Notes under the pieces: generated by a model | The model's input: the letters and a program-made list of their open reading frames with translations, nothing else | Databases searched by the model: none | What the model was told of the DNA's origin: nothing | Program-made: the position numbers and the translations under genes | Part shown: piece after piece, positions 1-8,173 of the stretch | Position numbering within the stretch: position 1 is the first letter of the stretch | Layout: each line of letters starts with the position of its first letter | Source of the DNA: Roseovarius aestuarii | GTDB lineage: Bacteria; Pseudomonadota; Alphaproteobacteria; Rhodobacterales; Rhodobacteraceae | DNA: 32,819 nucleotides | Direction: 5' to 3' | Assembly: GCF_019966515.1 (NCBI RefSeq) | Contig: NZ_JAIMIB010000027.1 | Coordinates: 1 to 32,819 of the forward strand

Positions 1-380
1 TTGTCCATCTCGACCCCGATGGTGCCGCGGTCGAGCTTGCGGTCAGCAAGCTGTGCCGAGAGGTAATCCATCGGGTGACGCTCGGTCGATTGCACGTAGT
101 GGTCCGGGTAGCCGATGATGTTGGCGGGGTCCATGAAACAGGTCCTGAGAGCGCCATTGGCATCCTGCCCACGCCCGTACCAGATCGGCTCGCCGTCCAT
201 TCCCAGCACGACGCATTGATGTACATAGAAGGACCAGCCGTCATAGCCGGTCAGCCAGTTCATGTTGGACGGATCAGAGACAATCAGCAGGTCGAGCTCG
301 CGCTCGGACATGGCGGCGCGGGTTTTGGCGATGCGGCTCTCGAACTCAACGCGGGAGAAATAGAGCTTCGGTTCTGGCAT
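1..380 (-). CDS. eutD: Ectoine hydrolase, M24 peptidase-like (partial, 5' part only)
   Basis: The first 126 codons of a gene that runs off the left edge, starting at the ATG at 380. The product reads MPEPKLYFSRVEF and then contains SDPSNMNWLTGYDGWSFYVHQ, the N-terminal (creatinase-like) signature of EutD/DoeA. That enzyme hydrolyses the ectoine ring to N-acetyl-2,4-diaminobutyrate in the cytoplasm, the first step of ectoine breakdown. The catalytic M24 domain lies outside the window. The gene is 19 nt downstream of eutC and ends the visible part of the ueh-eut operon. The expected next gene, eutE/doeB (deacetylase), would be off the edge. The upstream SD is weak, so translation may be coupled to eutC. 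The family call is firm from the N-terminal motif and the operon context. Confidence 0.9.
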   Translation of the reverse strand, partial: MPEPKLYFSRVEFESRIAKTRAAMSERELDLLIVSDPSNMNWLTGYDGWSFYVHQCVVLGMDGEPIWYGRGQDANGALRTCFMDPANIIGYPDHYVQSTERHPMDYLSAQLADRKLDRGTIGVEMD

Positions 381-399
381 GGAGATATGTCCCGTATTC

Positions 400-1392
400 T
401 TAGCTGGTAAAAGTGGCGCCGAGGCCTACAGCCCCGGCCCGCTGACGTGCAAGCGTGGCAATCGCAGTGTCCTGCACACCGGTACCGGTCAGGTCGGCGA
501 TGATGAGGTCACTATCGGACTGGCGGCCGGAGGCCTTGCCCGCAGTGATGTCACCCAGTTCGGCAAATACCTGATCAGCGGAAACAATACCCGCCTCGAT
601 GGCGCTGCGCAGCTCGCCCTTGACGGCGCATTGCAACTGGCTGTCCGGCACGTAGATATCCGCCCGGCCAAGACAGGCCGGGTCCAGCTCGACCTTATGT
701 TCCTGATCCGAGCCCATGGCGATGACAAGCTGTCCGGGCTGCACCCAGTCGCTTTGGACCAGCGGCGTGGACGAGGGCGTCGTGGTGACGACGATATCGG
801 CCGAACCCACGGCATCCGCCGCATCGGCGCTGGCGGTCACGTCAATGCCCAACTCATCGCGGAGCTGCGCCGCAGTTACTTCGGCCCTGGCGACATCGCG
901 CGCCCAGATCACCGCGCTTGTGATCCCCCGCACGAGCATCAGCGCCTTGAGTTGCAGCCGCGCCTGCACGCCCGCGCCGAGCACACAGACGCGGCTCGCA
1001 TCCTGCCGCGCCAGATGGCGTGCTGAAACCGCCCCTGCCGCAGCCGTGCGCACATCCGTTAGGTATCCATTGTCCAGAAGCAGCGCCTCGAGCACGCCCG
1101 TAGTGCTGGAAAACAGCACCATCAGACCGGAGGTGCTGGGCAGGCCCAGCTTTGGGTTGTCAAAAAAGCCGGGGCTCATCTTCATTGCAAAACTGTCGAT
1201 GCCGGGCACATAGGCGGATTTTACGCAAACCTCGCCGTTATGATCGGGCACCAGCAGCGTCATGATCGGCGGCATCACCACCTTGCCCCCGGCCAGCGTG
1301 GTGAACCCCTGTTCGACACACTCCACCGCGTCGAGATCCAGCGGCACCAGTTCGCGCAATTCAGCTTCGGTCAGTATCTTGATATCCGGCAT
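400..1392 (-). CDS. eutC: Ornithine cyclodeaminase/mu-crystallin family protein EutC
   Basis: A 330-residue protein of the ornithine cyclodeaminase / mu-crystallin / alanine dehydrogenase family, full length for the family. The Rossmann nucleotide-binding loop VCVLGAGVQARLQ lies near residues 135-147. A conserved N-terminal substrate region with VKSAYVPGID and FAMKMSPGFFDN lies at about residues 57-80. EutC belongs to the eutABC block found in hydroxyectoine-degrading bacteria, where the three enzymes are proposed to convert hydroxyectoine or its hydroxylated ring-opened product into the ectoine route. The exact reaction was not, to my knowledge, settled. The ATG directly abuts the TAA of eutB with no intervening base, so the pair is probably translationally coupled. 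Confidence 0.9.
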   Translation of the reverse strand: MPDIKILTEAELRELVPLDLDAVECVEQGFTTLAGGKVVMPPIMTLLVPDHNGEVCVKSAYVPGIDSFAMKMSPGFFDNPKLGLPSTSGLMVLFSSTTGVLEALLLDNGYLTDVRTAAAGAVSARHLARQDASRVCVLGAGVQARLQLKALMLVRGITSAVIWARDVARAEVTAAQLRDELGIDVTASADAADAVGSADIVVTTTPSSTPLVQSDWVQPGQLVIAMGSDQEHKVELDPACLGRADIYVPDSQLQCAVKGELRSAIEAGIVSADQVFAELGDITAGKASGRQSDSDLIIADLTGTGVQDTAIATLARQRAGAVGLGATFTS

Positions 1393-2397
1393 TTACCCCT
1401 CCCCCGAAGTCGCCTGTGTCACGTCCACATCCTCGCCGGAGATGATCCGGTGATGCAGCTTCATGTCGATATTCTGCCCGCTCACCAGCACCACGCATTT
1501 CCCCGGGGTCTCGATCTTGCCGCTCATCAGCGCGGCGATGCCCACACTGCCCGAACCCTCGATCACCTGCCGCTCCTGCCAATAGGCGTGGCGAATGGCT
1601 TGTGCGATCTCGGCCTCGTTGACCAGCACGACCTCGTCCACCAGGTCGCGGGTCATGGCGAATGTATATGCATTTTCCAGCCCGATGCCGCCGCCCAGAC
1701 TGTCCGCAAGCGTTGCCAGTTCCGGCACCAGAACGGGCTTGCCCGCCTGCAGGCACTCGTACATCGCCGCGCCGCGCTCCATTGAGATGCCGATGACCCT
1801 TATGCCGGGCCGCCGCGCCTTGAGCGCCGCCGCCACGCCCGAGATCAGCCCGCCGCCCGAGAGCGGCACCAGAACGGTCTCGACCTCCGGCATCTGATCC
1901 AGCAGTTCCAGCCCCAGCGTGCCCTGACCGGCGATGATATCGGGGTGATCGAAAGGCGGGATCATGGTCATGCCTTCCTCGGCGACCAGCCGGTCCACCT
2001 CGACCTGTGCATCGTCTTGCGAGCGCCCTATGATGCGCACCTCGGCGCCCTGCGCCTTGATCCCGTCGATCTTGTTCTGCGGTACCAGTTCCGACATCGC
2101 CACGATGCAGCGCACCCCGGCCTGTGACGCCGCGTAGGCCAGCCCGCGCCCGTGATTGCCGGTGGACACACCGACCACACCCGCGGCTTTCTGCTCGTCG
2201 GTCAGCGAGAGCACCGCGTTGGTCGCGCCGCGCAGCTTGAAACTGCCGGTGATCTGCATCTGCTCCAGCTTCAGATGGATATCGCCCCCGGTGATCTCGG
2301 ACAGTGCGGGCGAGGCGACGGTCATCGTCTCGCGTACCCGGCCCCGGATGCAGCCGCGCGCAGCGGCAATGTCCTGAACGGTAATAGTCGTGCTCAA
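1393..2397 (-). CDS. eutB: Threonine dehydratase-like PLP enzyme EutB
   Basis: A fold-type II PLP enzyme of the serine/threonine dehydratase family, 334 residues from a TTG start at 2397. The PLP lysine is Lys54 in GSFKLRGATNAV. A GNHGRGLAYAA substrate loop follows, and the glycine-rich phosphate-binding loop is in VPLSGGGLISGVAAALKA. The open frame continues upstream to 2637, but that extension runs inside eutA in another frame and has no family similarity. The TTG is therefore preferred: it gives a family-like N-terminus (STTITVQDI) and a 23-nt gap after the eutA stop. In hydroxyectoine users EutB is proposed to eliminate the hydroxyl group of a hydroxylated intermediate. The start codon is less certain than the identity. 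Confidence 0.88.
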   Translation of the reverse strand: MSTTITVQDIAAARGCIRGRVRETMTVASPALSEITGGDIHLKLEQMQITGSFKLRGATNAVLSLTDEQKAAGVVGVSTGNHGRGLAYAASQAGVRCIVAMSELVPQNKIDGIKAQGAEVRIIGRSQDDAQVEVDRLVAEEGMTMIPPFDHPDIIAGQGTLGLELLDQMPEVETVLVPLSGGGLISGVAAALKARRPGIRVIGISMERGAAMYECLQAGKPVLVPELATLADSLGGGIGLENAYTFAMTRDLVDEVVLVNEAEIAQAIRHAYWQERQVIEGSGSVGIAALMSGKIETPGKCVVLVSGQNIDMKLHHRIISGEDVDVTQATSGEG

Positions 2398-2420
2398 GGT
2401 CGTGATCCGTTTCTTGTTGT

Positions 2421-3185
2421 CTATAGGTCGAAAATTCGGCCTTCGCCAGTGATCGTGGTGGTCAGGGACAGGTGGCGCAGGGTGCGCCAGACCATGGCCT
2501 GGTTCGAGGTCACAACCGGCACGCCTATCTGTCCTTCGATCCGCCCCGCGCATTGTGCCGCCCTGAGCGCAGTGCAGGAGATAAAGAGCGCTTCGGCCTG
2601 CGGGTGCATCGCCTCGGCGCCGGCGGCAATAACGCACTCCTCAGACACCCGCGCCATTTCCCGGTCGTCATTCATGCCCAGACAGGCGGAGGAGACGACC
2701 TCGAGCCCGTTGGCCTCGAAGAACCCGACCAGCTCGTCGGTTACGTCCACGGTGTAGGGCGTCAGTACGCTGATCCGGCGCACGCCGAGCGCGGCAAAGG
2801 CATCAAAAGCGGCAGAGCTCGGTGTTACGCAAGGCGTGCTGGGTTTGGCCGCGTTCAGGTGCTTTTCCACCACGTCATTACCCAAAACCACCGACGCCGC
2901 GGTACAGGCATAGGCGATCACATCGAGCGCTTCGCCGGGAAATATCTGCGCCGCCGCCTCGGTCAATCGCGGCCCGGTTTTCAGCAGGCTCGCCGGTGTC
3001 GTCGGATTCTCGAAGGCGATGCGGGTGGCATAGACGCCGACCTGAGCCGGGTCTATGAGCCGCGAATAATCCCGCTCGGTGGTGTGATCCGTTGCCAGCG
3101 CCACCAGCCCGACGCGGAAGGGCACCGGACGGGGGTCAAGCTGCACCGGGCAGGGTGACAGGGTGGATTGGATATCAAGCGCCAT
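2421..3185 (-). CDS. eutA: Asp/Glu racemase / arylmalonate decarboxylase-like protein EutA
   Basis: A 254-residue protein of the Asp/Glu racemase, maleate isomerase and arylmalonate decarboxylase superfamily. The two cysteine motifs expected of the family are visible: AYACTAAS (Cys near residue 93) and FISCTALR (Cys near residue 204), which probably form the two-base active site. The N-terminus VGLVALATDHTTERDY is typical of the maleate isomerase branch. It sits between usp and eutB, seven bases after usp. In ectoine users EutA is proposed to act with EutB and EutC on the hydroxyectoine branch, possibly as an epimerase. That role is inferred from co-occurrence, not from the sequence. Confidence 0.88.
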   Translation of the reverse strand: MALDIQSTLSPCPVQLDPRPVPFRVGLVALATDHTTERDYSRLIDPAQVGVYATRIAFENPTTPASLLKTGPRLTEAAAQIFPGEALDVIAYACTAASVVLGNDVVEKHLNAAKPSTPCVTPSSAAFDAFAALGVRRISVLTPYTVDVTDELVGFFEANGLEVVSSACLGMNDDREMARVSEECVIAAGAEAMHPQAEALFISCTALRAAQCAGRIEGQIGVPVVTSNQAMVWRTLRHLSLTTTITGEGRIFDL

Positions 3186-3192
3186 GCATCAC

Positions 3193-3630
3193 CTACACCA
3201 CCAGAACCGGCGCTTTTGCCAGGCTCGTGACCTTATGCGAGACGCTGCCCAGAAGCACGCCCTCGAGCGATCCCAGCCCGCGACTGCCGACAACGATCAA
3301 ATCGTTGCCATGCTCTTCGGAAAAGCTGACGATGGTGCGCGCGGTGGGTCCACCCTTGACGAAGGCGCGGATCTTCTCGCATCCGGCCTCGCGGGCGATG
3401 GCGGCACCGTGTTCGGCGACCTCCTTGGCGTGATTGCGCATGATTTCGTCAATATTATCAGGGTCTCCCGCGTGCAACGTGTACATCGAGCCCTCCAGCA
3501 CGGAATGATGCCGGTAGAGCGTCAACACCGTCAGCTCCGCGTCACAAAGCGCGGCCAGCCCGGCGGCCGTGCGCAGCGCGTTGACCGCCCCGTCCGAGCC
3601 GTCGAAGGCAGCAAGTATCGATGTGAACAT
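3193..3630 (-). CDS. usp: Universal stress protein of the ectoine transporter operon (TeaD-like)
   Basis: A 145-residue UspA-family protein. The N-terminus MFTSILAAFDGSDGAVNAL is the usual first strand and nucleotide-contacting Asp. The C-terminal VVGSRGLGSLEGVLLGSVSHKV fits the ATP-binding pattern G-x2-G-x9-G-S. It lies 12 nt downstream of uehC. The equivalent protein encoded beside the Halomonas ectoine TRAP transporter (TeaD) binds ATP and lowers transport activity. By position and family this one is a candidate regulator of UehABC, which is an inference. Confidence 0.9.
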   Translation of the reverse strand: MFTSILAAFDGSDGAVNALRTAAGLAALCDAELTVLTLYRHHSVLEGSMYTLHAGDPDNIDEIMRNHAKEVAEHGAAIAREAGCEKIRAFVKGGPTARTIVSFSEEHGNDLIVVGSRGLGSLEGVLLGSVSHKVTSLAKAPVLVV

Positions 3631-3642
3631 GGCTTCGCTCCT

Positions 3643-4929
3643 TTACTTGGGGAAGGCGACGTCACGCAGGAACAGCGCCACCTGCGGGAAGAAGATCAGC
3701 AGGACCGACACCATCAGCAGCATGATCACGAAAGGCGGCGTGCCCCGGATTACGTCCAGATAGGGCCGTTTGAACACCGCCACCGCAGTGAAGATATCGC
3801 AGCCGAAGGGCGGCGTGGCCGAGCCGATCGCGGCCTGCAACGTCACCAGCGTGCCCACCAGGATCGGATCGAGCCCGGTCTTTTCCACCACCGGCGCAAA
3901 GATCGGCACGAAGATCAGTATCACCACGATCGGGTCCACGAACATGCAGCCAATGAAAAAGGCGATGGCGATGGTGAAGAGCACCCCGACCTGCCCCATC
4001 TCATCAATGCCGAGCGCACCCAGGATCTGCTGCGGGATCTGCGCAAACGACAGCACCCAGGCAAAGGCCGCCCCGGCACCGACAAGGATGAAGACGACCG
4101 CCGTGACCATGCCGGTCGACAGCGCCACCTGATAAAGATCGGTGATCTTCATCGTCCGGAACACCACGGTTTCCAGAAAGACCGCATAGGCCACGCTGAT
4201 CGCCGCCGCCTCGGTCGGGCTGAAGATGCCGAAGAAAATGCCGCCGATGATCAGCACCGGAAACCCAAGCGGCCAGAGCGCGCGTTTGACCGCCTCTGCG
4301 CGTTCGCACCATGTGGCGGCGGGCTCGGTCGGCACGTCTTTGATCTTGGCGTAGATCATCGAGTAGATCGAGAACATGACCAAGATCAGCAGACCGGGCC
4401 CCAGACCGGCGATGAAAAGCTCGGGGATCGAGGCCTTGGCCACCACGCCGTAAATGATCATGCCGATGCTGGGCGGGATCAGGAAGGCGATATCGCTGGA
4501 ATTGACGATCAGCGCCAGCACGAAACTGTCCTTATAGCCGCCCTTCAGCATGCGTGGCCTGAGCGGCGTGCCCACCGCAACCACCGTCGCCTGGGTCGAG
4601 CCAGAGACCGCGCCGAAAAGTGCGCAGGCCGAGGCGGTGCTGACTGCCAGCCCGCCGCGTACATGGCGCACGAAGGCCATGACCATGTCGATCAGCCGCC
4701 CGGCGGATTGCCCGCGCGTCATGATATCGGCAGCCAGAATGAACATCGGCACCGCGATCAGCGACGAGGGGCGGATGCCGCCCAGCATCTGCTGGATCAT
4801 GAACTCGGTCTTTTCGATTGTGCCAAAGAGCTCCATCACCCCGATAAACGCCCCGGCAATCAGCGGCACCATCATCGGAAAGCCCAGAAGCAGCAGGACG
4901 ACCATCACGGAAAACATCACAAGGGCCAT
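3643..4929 (-). CDS. uehC: Ectoine/hydroxyectoine TRAP transporter, large permease UehC
   Basis: A 428-residue, very hydrophobic DctM-type large subunit of a TRAP transporter with a dozen or so membrane segments. Family marks include FMLGFPMM-like FPMMVPLIAG near the N-terminus, FGAVSGSTQATVVAVG near residue 110 and FSPTEAAAISVAYA near residue 235. It carries out the sodium-coupled membrane passage of substrate delivered by UehA, with UehB as the small subunit. The ATG follows the uehB stop by 2 nt, so the two membrane subunits are probably made in concert. The ectoine specificity is assigned from the operon rather than from permease residues. Confidence 0.93.
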   Translation of the reverse strand: MALVMFSVMVVLLLLGFPMMVPLIAGAFIGVMELFGTIEKTEFMIQQMLGGIRPSSLIAVPMFILAADIMTRGQSAGRLIDMVMAFVRHVRGGLAVSTASACALFGAVSGSTQATVVAVGTPLRPRMLKGGYKDSFVLALIVNSSDIAFLIPPSIGMIIYGVVAKASIPELFIAGLGPGLLILVMFSIYSMIYAKIKDVPTEPAATWCERAEAVKRALWPLGFPVLIIGGIFFGIFSPTEAAAISVAYAVFLETVVFRTMKITDLYQVALSTGMVTAVVFILVGAGAAFAWVLSFAQIPQQILGALGIDEMGQVGVLFTIAIAFFIGCMFVDPIVVILIFVPIFAPVVEKTGLDPILVGTLVTLQAAIGSATPPFGCDIFTAVAVFKRPYLDVIRGTPPFVIMLLMVSVLLIFFPQVALFLRDVAFPK

Positions 4930-4931
4930 GA

Positions 4932-5504
4932 TCAGAGCTCCAGTTCCAGTTCCCGCGCCTCGGCTTCGCGCAGATCGGTGGACAGGTAGATTTCGCGTTC
5001 CTGCAGGTTCTTGAGGAAGGTCAGCGCGTATTGAATACCGGTGACAAACAGCCCGATCGGCACCCAGAGGTAGCTGACATAGACCGGGATCCCGAGCGCC
5101 GGATAGACCCGCCCCTTGGCATACATGCTGAGAATGTACTGCACCGCGTACCAGGCCAGCAGCAGCATCAGGGCGGCGGTGACCGCGGTGATCACGATCA
5201 TCAGAATCTTGCGGGCCTTTTCCGGCAGCGCGTCCGAGATCGCCGACATCCGGATATGCCTGCCGTGCCGCGCGGCATAGCCGATGCCCGCGAAGGTCAC
5301 TAGCAGGATGAAAATGCTGTTCAGTTCTTCGGCGAAAATGATCGAATGGTTGAAGATGAACCGGCTGATTACATTCGTGATGGTATTCACTGCCATCAGG
5401 ATCACGCCAACAGCCATGATCACGCGCTCCAGCGCGCCGATGCCCCGATCGATGCCGTCAATCAGCCCTGTCAGGCCCGATTTCTGTTGCGTCGCTTCGC
5501 CCAT
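4932..5504 (-). CDS. uehB: Ectoine/hydroxyectoine TRAP transporter, small permease UehB
   Basis: A 190-residue DctQ-type small TRAP subunit with four predicted membrane helices. The motif FAEELNSIFILLVTFAGIGYAARHGRHI near residues 58-85 is the usual DctQ signature of an EE pair before a membrane helix and then a RHGRHI turn. It starts 110 nt after the uehA stop, a gap that contains a strong hairpin, and is followed at 2 nt by uehC. A good SD (GGGGAGA) precedes the ATG. It holds the large subunit and the binding protein together at the inner membrane. Confidence 0.92.
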   Translation of the reverse strand: MGEATQQKSGLTGLIDGIDRGIGALERVIMAVGVILMAVNTITNVISRFIFNHSIIFAEELNSIFILLVTFAGIGYAARHGRHIRMSAISDALPEKARKILMIVITAVTAALMLLLAWYAVQYILSMYAKGRVYPALGIPVYVSYLWVPIGLFVTGIQYALTFLKNLQEREIYLSTDLREAEARELELEL

Positions 5505-5569
5505 GATCTCTCCCCCCGGGACTGCGCAGATTTGCCGGATTGCTGATCCTCAATCCGTAAATTGCAGGG

Positions 5570-5605
5570 TCGGGCGGCCCGGTCACAATCGCGCAGGCCG
5601 CCCGA
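5570..5605 (-). terminator. Hairpin between uehA and uehB (attenuator or mRNA-stabilising stem)
   Basis: A perfect 10-bp inverted repeat, TCGGGCGGCC at 5570-5579 and GGCCGCCCGA at 5596-5605, with a 16-nt loop. It starts 10 nt after the uehA stop. No T-run follows, so it is unlikely to be a full rho-independent terminator. A stem at this place commonly protects the binding-protein message or partly stops transcription, giving more UehA than membrane subunits. The function is inferred. Confidence 0.6.
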
Positions 5606-5614
5606 AATCGCTGG

Positions 5615-6634
5615 TTACTGCTGCGCCGCAACCAGATCCTTTTTCATCTGTTCGAGGATCGCCGCCCCACGCTCACCGGCACGTTCGATGAACGCCGCTT
5701 CGACCGCCTTGGCGCGTTCCTTGAACGGCGCGCGCTCTTCTTCAGTCAGACGGTTGATCGTGTAGGTTGGGTTGGTTTCCTTGATCTTCGCCAGCCCGGT
5801 CGCATCCAACTCGACCGCGACATCTAAGATATAGTCCAGCGCGGCCTGCGAGGCGCTCTGCACAAGGGCCTTATCCTCATCGCTCAACGCATCGTAGAAG
5901 TCGGCATTGGCCATCACCGCCGTGGTGTACTGGCCGTGGCCGGTATAGGTCATGACATTGGTCAGGTTATCCAGATCGTAGGCCTCGATCCAGATGGTGG
6001 GGTTTTCCTGCCCGTCAACCATCTTAGTCTTCAGCCCCCCGATCAGCTCGCCCCAGGGCATGGCAATTGGCGAGGCCCCGAAGGCCGTGTAGGTCTCGAG
6101 CAAGAGTGGCGAGGTCATGGTGCGGATTTTCATCCCGGCCAGATCTTCGGGTGTGCGGAATTCCTCCATCGTGGTGACAACCATTTCACCTTCCGGAAAG
6201 ACCGACAGAAGCTCCAGGCCCTGTTCGCGATAGATATCGTGGAACATCTCGTTGATCGCCACGCTTTCTTTGAAGAACTTGCGCACCACTTCCGGATCGG
6301 TCGGCTGCACATAGGGCACCAAAAAGGCTTCGGCCTCGGGGATCAGTGCGCCGGTAAATCCCGGGGACTGGTCGATGAACTGCAGCAACCCGGCCTGGGC
6401 CTGCTCCATCGCATCCGCCGATTCACCCAGCGACCCAACGGGGTAGATCTGCACCGTGTGGTCCGAATTCGCCTCGATTTCTTCCTTGAACTTTGTGGCG
6501 TAGAGCCCCTGCGGATCAGTCAGCCCCTCTTCCATGGCATAACGCCAGTTGTCAGCCTGCGCGCCGGATGCGCCCAGGGCGATGGCGCTTGCCAGTGCCA
6601 GTGTTCCAACAGCGCGTTTCGTGAAATATCTCAT
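5615..6634 (-). CDS. uehA: Ectoine/hydroxyectoine TRAP transporter, periplasmic binding protein UehA
   Basis: A 339-residue DctP-family solute-binding protein. A Sec signal peptide with TKR, a hydrophobic stretch and GASGAQA before DNWRYAMEEG predicts cleavage after residue 27. The mature protein begins close to the N-terminus of characterised UehA/TeaA proteins. Family motifs visible are YPVGSLGES, the MKIRTM arginine motif after DLAG, and FGASPIAMPWGEL. Two consecutive ATG codons are possible (6637 and 6634). The SD GGGAGGAAA is better spaced for 6634. It captures ectoines in the periplasm and hands them to UehBC. It is first in the operon, 0.1 kb downstream of enuR. Confidence 0.94.
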   Translation of the reverse strand: MRYFTKRAVGTLALASAIALGASGAQADNWRYAMEEGLTDPQGLYATKFKEEIEANSDHTVQIYPVGSLGESADAMEQAQAGLLQFIDQSPGFTGALIPEAEAFLVPYVQPTDPEVVRKFFKESVAINEMFHDIYREQGLELLSVFPEGEMVVTTMEEFRTPEDLAGMKIRTMTSPLLLETYTAFGASPIAMPWGELIGGLKTKMVDGQENPTIWIEAYDLDNLTNVMTYTGHGQYTTAVMANADFYDALSDEDKALVQSASQAALDYILDVAVELDATGLAKIKETNPTYTINRLTEEERAPFKERAKAVEAAFIERAGERGAAILEQMKKDLVAAQQ

Positions 6635-6703
6635 CATTTTCCTCCCAGTTTTTTTGGCAATCATCCAAGCGGATGACGAAGCCCTAAAGGCTTTGCCCTG
6701 CGA

Positions 6704-6721
6704 GTCAATTATTTTATTGAC
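6704..6721. promoter_or_regulatory. Palindrome upstream of uehA, candidate operator
   Basis: GTCAATTATTTTATTGAC is a perfect inverted repeat with 6-bp arms and a 6-bp AT-rich centre. It lies 67-84 nt upstream of the uehA start in the 0.1-kb enuR-uehA gap. The AT-rich centre could overlap a promoter -10 region on the minus strand. The regulator is not proven; EnuR is the obvious candidate. Confidence 0.45.
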
Positions 6722-6724
6722 GCA

Positions 6725-6733
6725 GTACAATTT
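6725..6733. promoter_or_regulatory. GTACAATTT box upstream of uehA (candidate EnuR site)
   Basis: The word GTACAATTT occurs here and again at 8139-8147 directly in front of enuR, in the same orientation. It lies 4 nt from the palindrome at 6704-6721. Sharing between the regulator's own promoter region and that of the first operon gene suggests a binding site. The match is only 9 nt, so chance is possible. Confidence 0.4.
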
Positions 6734-6742
6734 TGGAAAATG

Positions 6743-8137
6743 TCAGTAGAGCACCTGTGGCAGCGGGTCATTCGGCCGCTCCAGCAGCCGTGCGATATTG
6801 AACACCGCCTGCCGGAAACGGTCGATCTCGATCGTGCTGCCCTTGGACAGGCGCACCGCGTTTCGGGGGGTGGCATTCGGAGACAGAAACGGCCGTTCGG
6901 GCGCCACTGAGACATTGAACTGGCTGGCGTATCGCACGAAATGGTCCGAGGTCCACGCCGCTGGCAGCCTCAGCCAGACATGCAGCCCGGTCGGGCAGCC
7001 CACCCACTCAAAACCCTGCAGTCCCTCGCGCAGAATGTCATGGCGTTCGCGCATTTGCTCGCGTTGCCACAGCGCCAGCTCCATCGCGGTGCCATCGGCC
7101 ACCCACCGCGACGCAATTTCACCCAGCAGGGGCGAGGCCATCCAGCCAAACACCATCAGCCGCCCGATCAGGGTCGGGAACAGGTGTGGCGGTGCAACCA
7201 TGTAGCCGATGCGTAGCCCCATGACGGTGCATTTCGACAGGGTAGTCAGGTAGACGGACCGCTGCGGCACCAGCGTCGAAACCGGAGGCGGACACCCCTC
7301 GATAATCGGTCCAAACGCATCGTTTTCAATGATGTGGAGGTCGTATTTCTCGGCAATATCCGCGATTTTCTGGCGCCTGTCCTCGGGCATGATATAGGCG
7401 CGCGGGTTGGTCGCGTTTACAAGTAAAAACAACACTTTTGGCTTCTTCTCGCGGCAGGCCGCCTCTAACGCTTCCGGCAAAATACCATACTCGTCCGAGG
7501 TAACCCCGACAAGCTGCAGCCCGAAATAGGCCGAGGCCGAGACCAACAGGTGATGCGCCACCATGTCGGTCAGCACCACGTCCCCCTGCCGCGCCAACGC
7601 CGAGAGAGCCGCGGACATGCCATGCGACACGCCATTGGTCACGATCACCGCCTCTTCATCGACATTCATGCCCATCTTCGACAACCAGATTTTTCCCGCC
7701 TTCCGGTGCTCCGGCAGCCCCGCATTTGGGCGGCAGGCCAGGTAAGTCCGGGGGTCGAGTTCCTTCTCCAGCCCCCGCAGCAAGGCCTGCATGCGATTGA
7801 CATGCAACGCGCTGTAGACCGGCCGCGATATTGATAGATCAAACGTACCTTGCTGCCGCTCCTCGATATCAAAGGGCTGGTCATCGGCCTTCGCCGGATG
7901 CAGCACATAGCTGCCTCGCCCGATCTGTCCGTCGATCAGGTTCTGGCGGCGCAGATTGTCATAGGCCTTGCTGACCGTATGCACGCTCAACCCCAGTTCG
8001 TCGGCCAGCGTCCGGTGCGGCGGCAACTTGTCGCCCTCCTTCAGATTTCCGGCATCAATCGCCTGCACAATCGCCTTCGCTAGGCTCTCATGAAGCGGCG
8101 GCGAAAGTTCGTTTCTATCGGGGATCCAATTTGTCAC
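6743..8137 (-). CDS. enuR: MocR/GntR-type PLP-dependent repressor of ectoine catabolism EnuR
   Basis: A 464-residue MocR-family regulator. It has an N-terminal GntR winged-helix (KLPPHRTLADELGLSVHTVSKAYD, about residues 37-60) joined to an aminotransferase-like fold-type I domain. The PLP lysine in LTTLSKCTVMG is residue 302 when the GTG at 8137 is taken as start. This is the number I recall for the PLP lysine of Ruegeria pomeroyi EnuR, and it favours the GTG over the upstream TTG at 8173. EnuR represses the ueh-eut operon until the breakdown intermediates N-acetyl-diaminobutyrate or diaminobutyrate bind to its PLP. The gene is codirectional with and upstream of uehA, and carries a GTACAATTT box at its start. 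Confidence 0.9.
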   Translation of the reverse strand: MTNWIPDRNELSPPLHESLAKAIVQAIDAGNLKEGDKLPPHRTLADELGLSVHTVSKAYDNLRRQNLIDGQIGRGSYVLHPAKADDQPFDIEERQQGTFDLSISRPVYSALHVNRMQALLRGLEKELDPRTYLACRPNAGLPEHRKAGKIWLSKMGMNVDEEAVIVTNGVSHGMSAALSALARQGDVVLTDMVAHHLLVSASAYFGLQLVGVTSDEYGILPEALEAACREKKPKVLFLLVNATNPRAYIMPEDRRQKIADIAEKYDLHIIENDAFGPIIEGCPPPVSTLVPQRSVYLTTLSKCTVMGLRIGYMVAPPHLFPTLIGRLMVFGWMASPLLGEIASRWVADGTAMELALWQREQMRERHDILREGLQGFEWVGCPTGLHVWLRLPAAWTSDHFVRYASQFNVSVAPERPFLSPNATPRNAVRLSKGSTIEIDRFRQAVFNIARLLERPNDPLPQVLY

Positions 8138-8138
8138 G

Positions 8139-8147
8139 GTACAATTT
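8139..8147. promoter_or_regulatory. GTACAATTT box at the enuR start (candidate autoregulatory site)
   Basis: This second copy of the 9-nt word found upstream of uehA overlaps the region just before the enuR GTG. It is followed by a short palindromic stretch, ACCGGTACCGGT-like, at 8150-8160. It is consistent with EnuR repressing its own gene, which is an inference. Confidence 0.38.
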
Positions 8148-8173
8148 CTACCGGTACCGGACGCGTCTTTCAA

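Noticed and set aside
1393..2637. A longer eutB starting at 2637
   Set aside because: The extra 80 codons overlap eutA in another frame, have no family similarity and an atypical Arg/His-rich composition.
3163..4989. A 608-codon open frame on the plus strand, rich in His, Asp, Arg and Gln
   Set aside because: It is the antisense shadow of usp, uehC and the uehB end, which are clear on the minus strand. Its composition (many His-Asp-Arg runs) is typical of reverse-strand reading of GC-rich genes.
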